Assembly: GCF_013030985.1 (NCBI RefSeq)
Contig: NZ_WPYP01000008.1
Location: forward strand, 225,080 to 289,079
Direction of reading: 5' to 3'
Source of the DNA: Ruegeria arenilitoris
GTDB taxonomy: Bacteria; Pseudomonadota; Alphaproteobacteria; Rhodobacterales; Rhodobacteraceae
Length of the DNA: 64,000 bases
Shown: piece after piece, positions 1 to 9,519 of the stretch
How the letters are laid out: every line of letters begins with the position of its first letter
Numbering within the stretch: the stretch's first letter is position 1
Notes under the pieces: model-generated
Told to the model about the DNA's origin: nothing
Seen by the model: only the letters and a program-made list of their open reading frames with translations
Databases searched by the model: none
Position numbers and translations under genes: made by a program

Positions 1-40
1 AATCGCTCTGTCACCGGATCAGGTCAAACCTTAGGCGCGG

Positions 41-1519
41 TTAGATAAAGGCCGTCAGGAACACGAAAATCGCCGCTGACATGGCCGCAGCCGCCGGAAC
101 GGTAATAACCCAGGCGGCCACGATGGTCATGAAATGCGAGCGACGCACCAGCTTGCGGCGCTGATGCTCTTCGCGGGCAAGCCGCTGTTCGGCGGGACGC
201 TGGCGGTTCGTTTGCTTCCAGCGGCGGTCCGAGTGCCATTCGCGGTAGAAACCAACTCCGAACACCGCACCCACGGCGATATGGGTCGAACTGACCGGCA
301 GACCCAGCCAGCTGGCCACAATCACGGTGATCGCCGCCGACAGTGCCACGCAGAAGGCGCGCATCGGGTTCAGCTTGGTGATCTGGCTGCCCACCATCCG
401 GATCAGTTTGGGGCCGAACAGGAACAGACCGAACGAAATCCCGAATGCGCCAATTACCATCACCCAGCTTGGGATCGCCACTTTCGAGACAAAATCGCCA
501 AATTCCGCCGTATGCACGATCGCGGCCAGAGGGCCAACCGCGTTGGCCACGTCATTGGCGCCGTGGGCGAAGCTGAGGAAGGTGGCCGAGATCACCAAAG
601 GCAAACCAAACAGTGTTTTTACGGACTTGGTGCGGTTTTCCAAACCTTCGGATTTGCGCCGCACCCACGGCACTGTCACCGACCAAACCAGCAGGCCCGA
701 GGCCAGGCCGATCAGCAGGGCCATCTCAAGCTCGATCTTTACGATCCGTTTCAGGCCCTTGACGGACAGATAGGTGGCAAACGCCGCCGCCATGACAGCG
801 ACAAGGATCGGAACCCATCGGCGCGCGGCGGCGATTTTGTCATCCTGATATTGGATCTTGGATTTGATCAGCGCCAGAAAGCCCGCCGCGATCACCCCGC
901 CCAATACCGGTGAGATCACCCAGCTTGCGGCGATGGCGCTCATTGTGCCCCAGCTGACGGCACTCAGGCCCGCCGCGGCGATGCCTGCGCCCATCACACC
1001 ACCCACGACCGAGTGCGTGGTCGAAACCGGTGCGCCGACCCAGGTGGCAAGGTTAACCCACATCGCCGACGAAATCAGCGCGGCCATCATTGCCCAGATA
1101 AATACCTCGCTGTTTTGAACCGAGGCCGGGTCGATAATCCCCTTTGAAATGGTCGAGACCACATCCCCACCCGCCAGCAACGCGCCTGCGCTTTCGGCAA
1201 GGGCGGCAATGACGATCGCGCCACCCATGGTCAGGGCATTGGCTCCAACCGCCGGGCCCATGTTGTTGGCCACATCGTTGGCGCCGATATTGACGGCCAT
1301 ATAGGCGCCGAAAACCGCTGCCGCGACAACGATCAACCCGCCATCTGCCTGTCCGAAAAACATGGCTGCAGACAGGCCGGCCAGCGCGATAAAGGCCAGC
1401 GCGATGCCGGGCGCCAGCATTGGGCGCGCCACGTGGACACTCGCATTTTCGACACGCGAGATACGGTGCAGGTCGCTGTCCAGCGCCTGCCAACGGGTTT
1501 TTGTAGTCATGTTCGACAT
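41..1519 (-). CDS. Inorganic phosphate transporter, PiT family
   Basis: 492-aa integral membrane protein of the PiT (Na+ or H+/phosphate symporter) family. The two family signature repeats are visible: GANDVANNMGPAVG near residue 80 and GANDVANAVGPLAAI near residue 320, each followed by hydrophobic helices. A hydrophilic stretch near residue 430 (EWHSDRRWKQTNRQRP) is a cytoplasmic loop. Length is typical. The ATG at 1519 is followed by another in-frame ATG three codons later; neither has a clear ribosome site, so the start is uncertain by three residues. No phoU-like partner is adjacent. It probably supplies low-affinity phosphate uptake; the family call is secure, the exact ion coupling is not. 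Confidence 0.93.
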   Translation of the reverse strand: MSNMTTKTRWQALDSDLHRISRVENASVHVARPMLAPGIALAFIALAGLSAAMFFGQADGGLIVVAAAVFGAYMAVNIGANDVANNMGPAVGANALTMGGAIVIAALAESAGALLAGGDVVSTISKGIIDPASVQNSEVFIWAMMAALISSAMWVNLATWVGAPVSTTHSVVGGVMGAGIAAAGLSAVSWGTMSAIAASWVISPVLGGVIAAGFLALIKSKIQYQDDKIAAARRWVPILVAVMAAAFATYLSVKGLKRIVKIELEMALLIGLASGLLVWSVTVPWVRRKSEGLENRTKSVKTLFGLPLVISATFLSFAHGANDVANAVGPLAAIVHTAEFGDFVSKVAIPSWVMVIGAFGISFGLFLFGPKLIRMVGSQITKLNPMRAFCVALSAAITVIVASWLGLPVSSTHIAVGAVFGVGFYREWHSDRRWKQTNRQRPAEQRLAREEHQRRKLVRRSHFMTIVAAWVITVPAAAAMSAAIFVFLTAFI

Positions 1520-1610
1520 GGGATTTTGCGGCTTACTTAATTTGACACACGCGGCTAGACGGTTTCACCCGTCTGGGCAACCGCTTTGTCATCAAATTTT
1601 CGCGAAACTG

Positions 1611-2069
1611 TTACAGTTGGAGCAGTATGTCGCGCAATTCCGGCTCGTTGACGCGTTCGGCCGCCGTCGCAGGTGATACCCAGACCCGTTTGCGCGCCCC
1701 CGCTTCGGGAAAATCATCCAAAAGGTCCTGAACGTCGATCCGATAAACACTAGTCAGTACCTGCAGGGCCGTGCCGTCTTTCAGGATTTTATCATAGGTA
1801 AATTGGCCAATCGGCTCTTTGGCGGGGCCGGGTGCACGCACGCCAGCTTCTTCCCACGCCTCCTGCAGGGCGGTTTCGGCACCGTCCTTGCCATCAATCG
1901 GCCAGCCCTTGGGGATGATCCAGCGCCCGGTATCGCGGCTGGTGATCAGCAGAACCTCTGGCCCAATTTCGGTTTCTCGTGTGCACAGCGCTGCGAACTG
2001 CACCCGCCGGGGGCGCAGGAAAATGGGTCGTGCAACCTCCTCCCAGATGTTTCGCAACCATTTTGTCAT
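1611..2069 (-). CDS. Nudix hydrolase
   Basis: 152-aa Nudix-fold protein. The box is recognisable as GWPIDGK followed by QEAWEEAGV, with the catalytic EEAG core. Compared with the consensus G-x5-E-x7-R-E-x2-E-E-x-G, the first Glu is Lys and the Arg is Gln, a variant seen in proteobacterial homologs of diphosphoinositol-polyphosphate or dinucleoside-polyphosphate hydrolases with the PKGWP lead-in. It should hydrolyse a nucleoside-diphosphate-linked substrate, but which one cannot be read from sequence. The stop lies about 90 bp upstream of the phosphate transporter start, so the two could be cotranscribed. Confidence 0.85.
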   Translation of the reverse strand: MTKWLRNIWEEVARPIFLRPRRVQFAALCTRETEIGPEVLLITSRDTGRWIIPKGWPIDGKDGAETALQEAWEEAGVRAPGPAKEPIGQFTYDKILKDGTALQVLTSVYRIDVQDLLDDFPEAGARKRVWVSPATAAERVNEPELRDILLQL

Positions 2070-2220
2070 AATCTATTCTTCTGTTCGCACGTTAATGTAG
2101 AGCCGCAGAGATATAACAACAAAAAGCTGCATCTTCAATGAGCCTTTATGCACTGGAAATTCATGAGCTTCTCGTGCCAGTAAACGATTTTGACTAAACC
2201 TCTATAATCTAATCAAAAGG

Positions 2221-4674
2221 TCAATTGCGGTTTTGTCCCCGCCGTTTGGCGCGCAGGGTGGGGTCGGCCTGGGTTGGGTCTTCGGGCCAGGGATGTTTGG
2301 GGTATTGCGCGCGCATATCCTTGCGAACGTCCGCGTAAGACCCCGCCCAGAAACCCGGCAGGTCGCGAGTGATCTGGATCGGGCGTTGCGCCGGTGACAG
2401 CAGCGTGATCTTCAGCGCCTCGCCCCCAACGACAGGGTGTCGTGTAACGCCGAACAATTCTTGCAAGCGGACCGAAATTTCGGGCACCGCACCGCCGTAA
2501 TCGATCGGCACCTTGCGGCCCAACGGTGTCTCAAACGACCCGGGCGCGCGGCGGTCCAGCTCTTGCGTCTGGTTCCAGTCCAGCCGGGCACGCAGGGCGG
2601 GCAGCAAGTCGAACCGCTTCCACTCCTCGGCATTGCGCACGCCAGAGAGCATTGGCAACAGCCAATCTTCAAGGGTTTGGGTCAACCCCTCGATGGTGAA
2701 ATCGGGCAAATCCACGCCTTCGGCCCGCACCAGTTCCACACGGGCGGCAAGCCGTGCTGCAGCGCCGTCCAGCCGCAGGCCAAGATCGCGCACGCCGTCC
2801 AGCATGGCCTGCGCCACGGCCTCGTCCGGGACATCCTTCCAGATGCGGTCGCTCAGAGTGATTGCGCCGAGGCGCTCTTGTTGGCGTGCTACAACCCGCC
2901 GGTCGCGCTTTGACCATTCGCAACTGTCGACCCAAGCGATCTGATCCGTGAATAGGTCGCGAATATCGCGTTCCGAGATCTGGGCTGCCATGCGTACGCG
3001 CGCCTCGCGCGGGTTGCCGTCGGTATCTGTAACCGCCAGGTAGGGCGCGGCGGCCAGCGTGTCGCTATTGTCCAGTACAACCCCTTTACCACCAGACAGA
3101 ACATAGCGCGGCACATCGCCCTTGCGGCGTTGCCCGATCCGGTCAGGGTAGGCCAGCGCGGCCATCGAAGCGGCGCTCAGGTCGGTGGAGCCGCCTCGTG
3201 TGCGCAGCCGCTTGGCCTCGGCCTTGATCCGATCCACGGCGCCCGCGTTCACCTGCCAGATCCGATTGCGCTGAAACGCGCGCATGTCGCGCAGCGCTTC
3301 CAGCCGCAGCAACATATCCACCGGAGCACCTTTGAGGGGGTCGCGTTCGGCCATCAGCGCGGCCAAAGGCGCGGCATCAGGCCCGGCGCGTACCAGCATA
3401 TGCCCCAGACGCGGGTGCAGGGGTAGCGCGGCCAACGCGCGCCCGTGTTCGGTGATCCGCCCTTTGTTGTCCAGCGCGCCGAGCATGTTCAGCAGGGCTT
3501 TTGCTTCGGCCATGGTGCCTTCGGGCGGTGGTGTCAGGAACGCCAGATCGCCCGGTTCTGCGCCCCACACCGCCAGCTCCAAGGCTAGCCCGGTCAGGTC
3601 GGCGGCTTCGATCTCGGCCGGGGGGTAGGCGGCCAGAGCGCCTTCTTCGCCCTTGGACCACAATCGATAGCAGACCCCTTCGGCCACACGCCCGGCACGG
3701 CCTGCGCGTTGGGTGGCCTCTGCCCGCGTTACGCGCTCGGTCACCAGCCGCGACATGCCCGAGCCCGGATCGAACCGGGCCCGCCGGGCCTGGCCCATGT
3801 CCACCACCACGCGGATGTCGGGGATGGTCAGAGAGGTCTCGGCGATCGACGTGGCCAGCACCACTTTGCGACCGGTTTCAGCAGGCGCAATCGCTGCGCG
3901 CTGGGCGGCAAAGGGCATCGCCCCGAACAGGGGGCGCACCACGCAATCGCCGGGCAACCGCCCGGACAAAGCGGCTTCGGTCCGCCGGATTTCGCCCTCA
4001 CCGGGCAGGAACACCAATACGCCCCCACCGGTTTTACGCGTGTCCCGCTCGGCCTGAATTACCAGTTCGACCAGAGCGTCCAACCGCCTTGCCTGTACCC
4101 CCAAAGGCCGGTCCAACCAGCGGGTTTCGACCGGATAGCTGCGCCCCTCGGAGGTGACCAGAGGCGCCTCCATTAGCCGCCCCACGGGTTCTGCATCCAG
4201 CGTCGCGGACATGGCCAGCAAGACCAGATCGTCCCGCAGTGCGCCGGTGACCTCAAGGCACAAAGCCAGCCCCAGATCGGCGTTCAGGGACCGTTCGTGG
4301 AATTCGTCAAAGATCACCGCACCGATACCGGGCAGGTCAGGATCGGATTGCAGCATTCGGGTCAGGATGCCCTCGGTAACCACCTCGATCCGTGTGGATT
4401 TCGAAACCTTGGCGTCGCCACGCACCCGGTAGCCAACCGTCTCGCCCGCGCGCTGACCCAGGGTTTCCGCCATCCGTTCGGCGGCGGCGCGTGCGGCCAG
4501 TCTGCGCGGTTCCAGCATTACGATTTTGCCATCACACACGCCCGCCTCAAGCATCGCCAGAGGCACCCGTGTCGTCTTGCCCGCACCCGGAGGGGCCTGT
4601 AACACGGCACGGCCTGAAGCCCGGAGGGCGACAAGCAGGTCAGGGATGGCGTCGTCGATGGGCAAGCGTGTCAT
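2221..4674 (-). CDS. hrpB: ATP-dependent helicase HrpB
   Basis: 817-aa DEAH-box RNA helicase-like protein. Visible in order: Walker A APPGAGKTT near residue 30, DEFHER (DEAH-type motif II) near 125, SAT motif III (MSATL), VLATSIAETSLTIP, and motif VI QRAGRAGR; the C-terminal HrpB region follows to the end. The open frame continues about 520 bp upstream into the divergent meaB gene, but that part is low-quality and overlaps meaB. The Met before TRLPIDDAIP (start 4674) gives the normal family start and leaves a 130-bp divergent promoter region. Its role in alphaproteobacteria is poorly defined; RNA remodelling is presumed. Confidence 0.93.
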   Translation of the reverse strand: MTRLPIDDAIPDLLVALRASGRAVLQAPPGAGKTTRVPLAMLEAGVCDGKIVMLEPRRLAARAAAERMAETLGQRAGETVGYRVRGDAKVSKSTRIEVVTEGILTRMLQSDPDLPGIGAVIFDEFHERSLNADLGLALCLEVTGALRDDLVLLAMSATLDAEPVGRLMEAPLVTSEGRSYPVETRWLDRPLGVQARRLDALVELVIQAERDTRKTGGGVLVFLPGEGEIRRTEAALSGRLPGDCVVRPLFGAMPFAAQRAAIAPAETGRKVVLATSIAETSLTIPDIRVVVDMGQARRARFDPGSGMSRLVTERVTRAEATQRAGRAGRVAEGVCYRLWSKGEEGALAAYPPAEIEAADLTGLALELAVWGAEPGDLAFLTPPPEGTMAEAKALLNMLGALDNKGRITEHGRALAALPLHPRLGHMLVRAGPDAAPLAALMAERDPLKGAPVDMLLRLEALRDMRAFQRNRIWQVNAGAVDRIKAEAKRLRTRGGSTDLSAASMAALAYPDRIGQRRKGDVPRYVLSGGKGVVLDNSDTLAAAPYLAVTDTDGNPREARVRMAAQISERDIRDLFTDQIAWVDSCEWSKRDRRVVARQQERLGAITLSDRIWKDVPDEAVAQAMLDGVRDLGLRLDGAAARLAARVELVRAEGVDLPDFTIEGLTQTLEDWLLPMLSGVRNAEEWKRFDLLPALRARLDWNQTQELDRRAPGSFETPLGRKVPIDYGGAVPEISVRLQELFGVTRHPVVGGEALKITLLSPAQRPIQITRDLPGFWAGSYADVRKDMRAQYPKHPWPEDPTQADPTLRAKRRGQNRN

Positions 4675-4804
4675 GCAGGCTTTATCCGCCAACCGTTCGG
4701 CAAGGTCCAGTTCCGACAGGCTGCGGCAATTCTCATGGTGCTTGGCACTGGACAAACCCCGTTCCGCTACGCCATCAAGGCGAAAATCGGGTAGGGGAAC
4801 GCGC

Positions 4805-5794
4805 ATGAACACCGCTGAGCTGGGCGACAGGATTTTGAATGGCGAGCGCCGTGCGCTGGCTCGTGCGATCACTCTGGTCGAAAGCGGCCGCGAAGACCAC
4901 CGGGCGCAGGCGACCGAGTTGCTGGCCCATGTCGCCAAGTCCCAGCGGCAATCGCTGCGCATCGGTCTGTCGGGAACGCCGGGTGTGGGCAAGTCTACCT
5001 TTATCGAGAGCTTCGGCATGATGCTGATCGGGCAGGGGCTGCGGGTGGCGGTTCTGGCGGTCGATCCCAGCTCGGCCCGGTCGGGTGGCTCGATTCTGGG
5101 TGACAAAACCCGGATGGAGCGCCTGAGCCGCGAGAAAAACGCCTTTATCCGCCCGTCCCCCAGCCAGTCGCATTTGGGCGGTGTCGCGCGCCGCACGCGC
5201 GAGGCGATTGCTCTGTGCGAGGCGGCCGCTTTCGACGTGGTGCTGATCGAAACCGTTGGTGTGGGTCAGTCGGAAACCGTAGTGTCCGAGATGTCGGACC
5301 TGTTCCTGCTGCTGCTGGCACCGGCGGGTGGCGACGAGTTGCAGGGCGTCAAACGCGGCATCATGGAAATGGCCGACATGATTCTGGTCAACAAGGCGGA
5401 CGGAGACCTGAAGGCCACCGCCACCCGCACCTGTGCCGATTACGCCGGCGCCCTGCGCCTGTTGCGCAAACGCCCACAGGATCCGGAAGGGTTCCCCAAG
5501 GCCATAACGGTCTCGGCGGTTGAAGAACACGGGCTCGAGGGCGCGTGGGCCGAAATGCAGTCCCTCACTCAATCGCGCCGGGACAGCGGCCACTGGGACG
5601 CGAACCGGTCGGAGCAGGCGCAATACTGGTTCGAGCAAGAGGTGCGCGCGGCCCTTCTGGCGCAATTGTCCACCGCTCAGGCGCGGGCGGAAATGGAGCA
5701 ATTGGGCGCACAAGTGCGGGCAGGTGGGTTGAGTCCGTCGGCGGCTGCAGAATCCATGCTGTCGTCACTTATACCCGTTAGACGTTCTGGCTGA
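4805..5794 (+). CDS. meaB: Methylmalonyl-CoA mutase-associated GTPase MeaB (ArgK family)
   Basis: 329-aa G3E-family P-loop GTPase that loads or protects the B12 cofactor of methylmalonyl-CoA mutase. It shows Walker A GTPGVGKST near residue 57, then VLAVDPSSARSGGSILGDKTRM, the METVGVGQSE-type switch (IETVGVGQSET) and NKADGD as the base-specificity motif. A longer in-frame start exists at 4526 but lies inside hrpB; the ATG at 4805 begins the conserved N-terminus and follows GGGGAACGCGC. The mutase genes themselves are not in the window, so the functional link is by family only. Confidence 0.93.
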   Translation: MNTAELGDRILNGERRALARAITLVESGREDHRAQATELLAHVAKSQRQSLRIGLSGTPGVGKSTFIESFGMMLIGQGLRVAVLAVDPSSARSGGSILGDKTRMERLSREKNAFIRPSPSQSHLGGVARRTREAIALCEAAAFDVVLIETVGVGQSETVVSEMSDLFLLLLAPAGGDELQGVKRGIMEMADMILVNKADGDLKATATRTCADYAGALRLLRKRPQDPEGFPKAITVSAVEEHGLEGAWAEMQSLTQSRRDSGHWDANRSEQAQYWFEQEVRAALLAQLSTAQARAEMEQLGAQVRAGGLSPSAAAESMLSSLIPVRRSG

Positions 5795-5893
5795 TTGTTA
5801 CGCGACGGACACTCGGACTGAAGCCGGGGTTATGAACTGACGGTGGCGCGGAAACGTGTTAGTCTGGCCTCCTGAAGTATTGGACCAGTCCGA

Positions 5894-7078
5894 ATGCCCA
5901 GAATAGTTGGGACAAATAACGACGACGATATCGACGTCACAGACAACAGCGGGACCCTGAACGGGAATCCGCAGGGGTCTCCCATTGACAATATCCGGGG
6001 GCGGGGCGGTGACGATGACATAGATGTCACCAACAGTGTCATCGCCGACAACGTGCTCGGCAATGCCGGAAGTGACACCATAACCGTTACCAACAGCACC
6101 GTTGGCGGTCGCGTTGCATCGGGGGCGGATGCTGATACCGTTGACATTACTGGCTCGACCGTCGGGTCCATTCGGCTGGGCGGTGGTGACGACACCCTGA
6201 ATTTCAGCAGTACGTCCGTTGGGGGCGATATTCGCGGTGGTAACGGAACGGACACGCTGAACCTGCCCGTCGGGACCGTGATCAATGACAGTGTTTTCGG
6301 CACCATCACGGTTGAGGATGGCGTCGGCTATTCATTGTCCAGCGGCACCTTTACCCTGCCGTCCGGCATCGTCGTCACGTATTCGGCGTTCGAAAACGGC
6401 TCGGGCGTTCCATGTTTTACCCGTGACACGTCTATTCTTACTCAGGCCGGAAAGCACCCGATTCAAGAGCTGCAGATCGGGGATATGATCCCCACCATGG
6501 AGCACGGGCTGCAAAGCATCCGGTGGATTGGTCGCCGCGGGTTCGACCGGGCCGCGTTGCTGAACAATCCACGCCTTTGGCCGGTTCGCATTCTGGCCGG
6601 GGCGCTGGGCAACGGGTTGCCCCGGCGGGACCTGCTGGTCTCGCGCCAACACAGGATGCTGGTGCAGTCGAAAATCGCGGAACGCATGTTCGGCACATCC
6701 GAGGTGCTGATCCCGGCAATCAAGCTGACCGTCTTGTCGGGGATCTTCGTCGATGAAACCGTGGCAGGGGTAGAGTATTTTCACCTGTTGTTTGATCGCC
6801 ATCAGGTGATCTTTGCCGAAGACGCCCCGACCGAAAGCCTCTTCACCGGCTCTGAGGCTCTGAAGTCGCTGGGCGCGGACGCAAGGCGTGAGATTTTTGA
6901 GATTTTCCCTGAGCTGATCGAAATGCAACTGACACCAAGGCCTGCGCGCTATATCCCGCGCGGACGGCAGCAGGCGCGCCTGTTGGAACGGCACCGAAAG
7001 AACAACAAACCGCTTTTGCGGGCACAAACCTACCCGGTCAGTGACGACGGTTTAAAGAATTCCTGTGATCCGTCTTGA
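5894..7078 (+). CDS. Hint-domain protein with N-terminal Asp/Thr-rich repeat region
   Basis: 394 aa. Residues 1-165 are short DDDIDVT/GGxDTxxx repeats (GRGGDDDIDVTN, GNAGSDTITVTN, GGDDTLNFS, GNGTDTLNL) resembling beta-roll or calcium-binding secreted repeats, with no signal peptide. From about residue 172 (VPCFTRDTSILT) a Hint (hedgehog/intein, PF13403-like) domain runs to about 330, with the conserved opening Cys, GDMIPT, IRWIGRR and SRQHRML motifs. Such proteins are common in roseobacters, often exported by type I secretion; whether the Hint domain is autocatalytic here is unknown. Start ATG 5894 lacks a strong ribosome site. It is a distant paralog of the gene at 12000-13106. Confidence 0.85.
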   Translation: MPRIVGTNNDDDIDVTDNSGTLNGNPQGSPIDNIRGRGGDDDIDVTNSVIADNVLGNAGSDTITVTNSTVGGRVASGADADTVDITGSTVGSIRLGGGDDTLNFSSTSVGGDIRGGNGTDTLNLPVGTVINDSVFGTITVEDGVGYSLSSGTFTLPSGIVVTYSAFENGSGVPCFTRDTSILTQAGKHPIQELQIGDMIPTMEHGLQSIRWIGRRGFDRAALLNNPRLWPVRILAGALGNGLPRRDLLVSRQHRMLVQSKIAERMFGTSEVLIPAIKLTVLSGIFVDETVAGVEYFHLLFDRHQVIFAEDAPTESLFTGSEALKSLGADARREIFEIFPELIEMQLTPRPARYIPRGRQQARLLERHRKNNKPLLRAQTYPVSDDGLKNSCDPS

Positions 7079-7197
7079 CCCTTCCTGCGATTCCCACTAC
7101 ACGCATCCAACCAGTTTTCGGGCGCGACTTCGGGTTGCGCCCCTTGTGATTTGGCCGCGGGTATCATGCCCGGCCTCCAGAAACAAAGGAAGAAACC

Positions 7198-7485
7198 ATG
7201 TCGCGCCGTTGCGAACTGACCGGAAAAGGCCCGATGACTGGCAACAATGTCAGCCATGCCAAAAACAGAACTCGTCGTCGTTTTCTGCCGAACCTGAACG
7301 ACGTCACCCTGCAGTCCGAAACTCTGGGCCGTGGCGTCAAGCTGCGCATCTCGGCTGCTGCTCTGCGTTCGGTTGACCACCGCGGTGGTCTGGACGCGTT
7401 CCTGGCCAAAGCCAAGGACGAAGAGCTGTCGGCAAACGCGCTGAAAGTGAAGAAGGAAATCGCCAAGGCACAAGCCTCGGCCTAA
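7198..7485 (+). CDS. rpmB: 50S ribosomal protein L28
   Basis: 95-aa ribosomal protein L28. The N-terminus [22 protein letters not shown] and RRRFLPNL are diagnostic (first segment given only to show the CELTGK and NNVSHA motifs). The length is typical for alphaproteobacterial L28. The start is preceded by AGGAAGAAACC. It is monocistronic, with a clear terminator 25 bp after the stop. Confidence 0.98.
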   Translation: MSRRCELTGKGPMTGNNVSHAKNRTRRRFLPNLNDVTLQSETLGRGVKLRISAAALRSVDHRGGLDAFLAKAKDEELSANALKVKKEIAKAQASA

Positions 7486-7511
7486 GCCCTTTTTCCTTGC
7501 GAAGATTTCGG

Positions 7512-7543
7512 CCCTGTACCGCAAGGTGCAGGGTCTTTTCTTT
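7512..7543 (+). terminator. Rho-independent terminator of rpmB
   Basis: CCCTGTACC, loop GCAA, GGTGCAGGG (one G-T pair), followed by TCTTTTCTTT. Position directly after rpmB and a GNRA-type loop make this a strong intrinsic terminator. Confidence 0.9.
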
Positions 7544-7888
7544 CATGGCCTGTTCTCAAAATGGAACTAAAATTCCCTCGTTGGTGACATTGTTCACATA
7601 CACTTTGCTCTGCCTGTTTTATGTTTAGTCATATTCATCTGGCGGAGTTCTATCTCATGTCTTTCAAACTATCTGATTATCTCTCCCTGTTGGCTGCCTT
7701 TTTTGGCAAGACGTTTGGGACATGCTTTCGGATGCAACGACAGGTGAACAGGTTGCATACGAGCCTGACCAAAGGGTCTGTCAAACGTCCCGGTGTGGAC
7801 GGCTGACACCAAACCCAACTTTGAGGGCTTCGGGCGTATCCGATTGCGCTTGAAGCCCGCTTTGCGCCGGGCTTATATCTGGCGCAGG
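7544..7888 (+). other. Intergenic region with no convincing gene
   Basis: About 345 bp. A 61-codon frame starts at 7621 but has no ribosome site and no recognisable features. The stretch around 7583-7625 is AT-rich and could hold the promoter for the downstream copper genes. A small hairpin (AAGCCCGCTTTGCGCCGGGCTT, 7852-7873) lies just before the next start. Confidence 0.4.
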
Positions 7889-8239
7889 ATGAAGACCGTT
7901 CTGAACAGATTCCTGCCTTTGGCACTTTCGCTGCTCGTCATATTGACGGGGCAGGGTGTGGCTGCGTCGCGTGGAATGGACAGAGCGGTGGGGCAGATGG
8001 TGCTGTGCACTGGCTCGGGTCCTGTGGTGGTCTATATGGACGCCGAAGGCCAACCGGCGCACCCTCCGCATTTCTGCCCGGATTATGCTCTGACCCTGTT
8101 GGGCGCGATTGCAGTTTCGGGCCCCGAACTGCCTGTGGTTCCGGAGGCCGGTCGGCCAGCCCCCTTGCGCAAGGCAGACAATCTGATTGCCCTTCCGGTT
8201 CCTTACAGACCGGCCCGTGCGCCTCCGGTTCTGATCTGA
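7889..8239 (+). CDS. Small exported protein upstream of copper chaperone (DUF2946-like)
   Basis: 116 aa with an N-terminal signal peptide (MKTVLNRFLPLALSLLVIL, cleavage near GVAASRG). The mature part contains QMVLCTGSGPVVVYMDAEGQP and a HFCPDYAL segment, an arrangement of two Cys and a His seen in small DUF2946-type proteins encoded beside copper genes. It lies 40 bp upstream of a PCuAC-type chaperone on the same strand, so periplasmic copper handling is a reasonable inference, not proof. The chosen ATG 7889 starts the signal peptide; the open frame extends upstream to 7793 without coding character. Confidence 0.6.
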   Translation: MKTVLNRFLPLALSLLVILTGQGVAASRGMDRAVGQMVLCTGSGPVVVYMDAEGQPAHPPHFCPDYALTLLGAIAVSGPELPVVPEAGRPAPLRKADNLIALPVPYRPARAPPVLI

Positions 8240-8279
8240 AACTTTACTCTTATCAGACACTTGAACAAGGAGAGGCGCA

Positions 8280-8753
8280 ATGTCCCTCAAATCCAAACTT
8301 CTGGCCACTTTGGCCACCGCACTGCTGGCCACTTCTGCGTGGGCGCAGGATGCAATTTCCGTCAATGACGCTTATGCCCGGTCGTCTGGCAAGTCGGCCA
8401 AGGCCGGCGCGGCTTTCATGATGATCCAAAACTCTGGCGAAACCGATGACCGGCTGATCGGTGCAGAATCGGATGCTGCCGCGCGGGTCGAGTTGCATAC
8501 CCACCAGGTTGATGACAGTGGCGTGGCCAAGATGGTGCATGTCGAGGAAGGCTTTGTCATTCCGGCAGGCGAGATGCACATGCTGAAACGCGGCGGTGAC
8601 CATGTGATGTTCATGGGCCTGACCGCTCCGTTCGAACATGGTGCGACGATTCCCGTGACCCTGATCTTTGAAAAGGCGGGTGAGGTCGAGATCGAGGTTC
8701 CCGTCGATCTGGAGCGTCAGGACAAAGGCGGTCACGGTTCGCATTCGAACTGA
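8280..8753 (+). CDS. Periplasmic copper chaperone PCu(A)C
   Basis: 157 aa with a cleavable signal peptide (cleavage after SAWA-QD). PCuAC/DUF461 fold: VNDAYARSS start of the domain, RVELHTHQ, and the metal site H-x10-M-x21-H-x-M type spacing seen as EMHMLKRGGDHVMFMGL. The family delivers Cu(I) to the CuA or CuB centre of cytochrome c oxidase. The C-terminus ends GGHGSHSN, a His-containing tail that may add copper affinity. The ribosome site ACAAGGAGAGGCGCA is strong. It is likely cotranscribed with the upstream small exported protein. Confidence 0.92.
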   Translation: MSLKSKLLATLATALLATSAWAQDAISVNDAYARSSGKSAKAGAAFMMIQNSGETDDRLIGAESDAAARVELHTHQVDDSGVAKMVHVEEGFVIPAGEMHMLKRGGDHVMFMGLTAPFEHGATIPVTLIFEKAGEVEIEVPVDLERQDKGGHGSHSN

Positions 8754-8769
8754 GCGAACGCCTGTCTTC

Positions 8770-8825
8770 GGGCCGCTCTGCGGCCCTCATCCATGCGTCA
8801 GGTCGGGCTTTGCCCGGCCTGTTTG
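8770..8825 (+). terminator. Tandem hairpins ending the copper operon
   Basis: Two hairpins: GGGCCG-CTCTG-CGGCCC (8770-8786) and AGGTCGGGC-TTT-GCCCGGCCT (8800-8820, one G-T pair) followed by GTTTG. The second is the likelier terminator. It lies between the convergent PCuAC and HdeD-like genes. Confidence 0.65.
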
Positions 8826-8841
8826 CATTGGGTCGAACGGT

Positions 8842-9450
8842 TCAGCGATTGACCACCCGCATCGCGACACGGTCATGGGCGCGCTTGAACCGCGCGGTCA
8901 GCCAGAACATCACCGCCGAGAAGGCCAGGGCTCCGAACGCGATGGCCCATCCCAGCGCCACCATGCCGCTGCCGGGCCAGAAGATCAGCACCAGCCCAAT
9001 CACCAGCGCCACGATCCCCGAGTTGCGGACCGAAGCGGCATCGGGGTGTTGATCCGACATCTGCCGCCAGGCCATCAGAGAGCCGACCCCCATGATCAGC
9101 GCCCACGCGCCCAGCAGGAAGAAGGTCAGCCGGGCTACGCCCTCGGGCCAGATCAATAGCACCAGCCCGATCAGGAGCGCGCCGATACCAACGCCTCCGA
9201 TCAGGCCACGCCGTCCGAAGCCCAGCAAGGTCAAGCCGCCGTCGAACACCAGCAAAAGGCCGACAAGTCGCAACAGCAGAGAGATGCTGCCCGTCGGCCA
9301 GAACAGCGCTGCAACGCCCAGCGCCCCGGCCAGAACCCCACGCAGCAGGAAAGTCCACCACAGGCCTGCCAACTGATCGCCCAGCGCGTCGCGGCTGTCC
9401 AGGCTGCTGTCATCAAGAATCTCTTCGCGTGGATACTGGGGGTCTGTCAT
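8842..9450 (-). CDS. HdeD-family membrane protein (DUF308)
   Basis: 202 aa with about six transmembrane segments in the HdeD pattern: paired helices including LLRGVLAGALGVAALFWP, LLLRLVGLLLVFDGGLTLL, GALLIGLVLLIWPEGV and IVALVIGLVLIFWPGSG. The FWP/IWP ends of helices are typical of DUF308. In enterobacteria HdeD is linked to acid resistance; a role in stress is only inferred here. A hydrophilic N-terminal tail of about 28 residues precedes the first helix. Confidence 0.85.
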   Translation of the reverse strand: MTDPQYPREEILDDSSLDSRDALGDQLAGLWWTFLLRGVLAGALGVAALFWPTGSISLLLRLVGLLLVFDGGLTLLGFGRRGLIGGVGIGALLIGLVLLIWPEGVARLTFFLLGAWALIMGVGSLMAWRQMSDQHPDAASVRNSGIVALVIGLVLIFWPGSGMVALGWAIAFGALAFSAVMFWLTARFKRAHDRVAMRVVNR

Positions 9451-9519
9451 GATGCTCTCCGGGCGTGTTAGGCCTTTACTATAAACAGGAAAATTCGCCG
9501 CTGTCTGCGGGGATCGCGA

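Noticed and set aside
4526..4804. Extended N-terminus of MeaB (and of HrpB to 5196)
   Set aside because: Each extension lies within the other divergent gene and lacks family conservation; family-typical starts at 4805 and 4674 are used.
7621..7806. 61-codon frame after rpmB
   Set aside because: No ribosome site, no motif, ends inside the upstream region of the copper gene.
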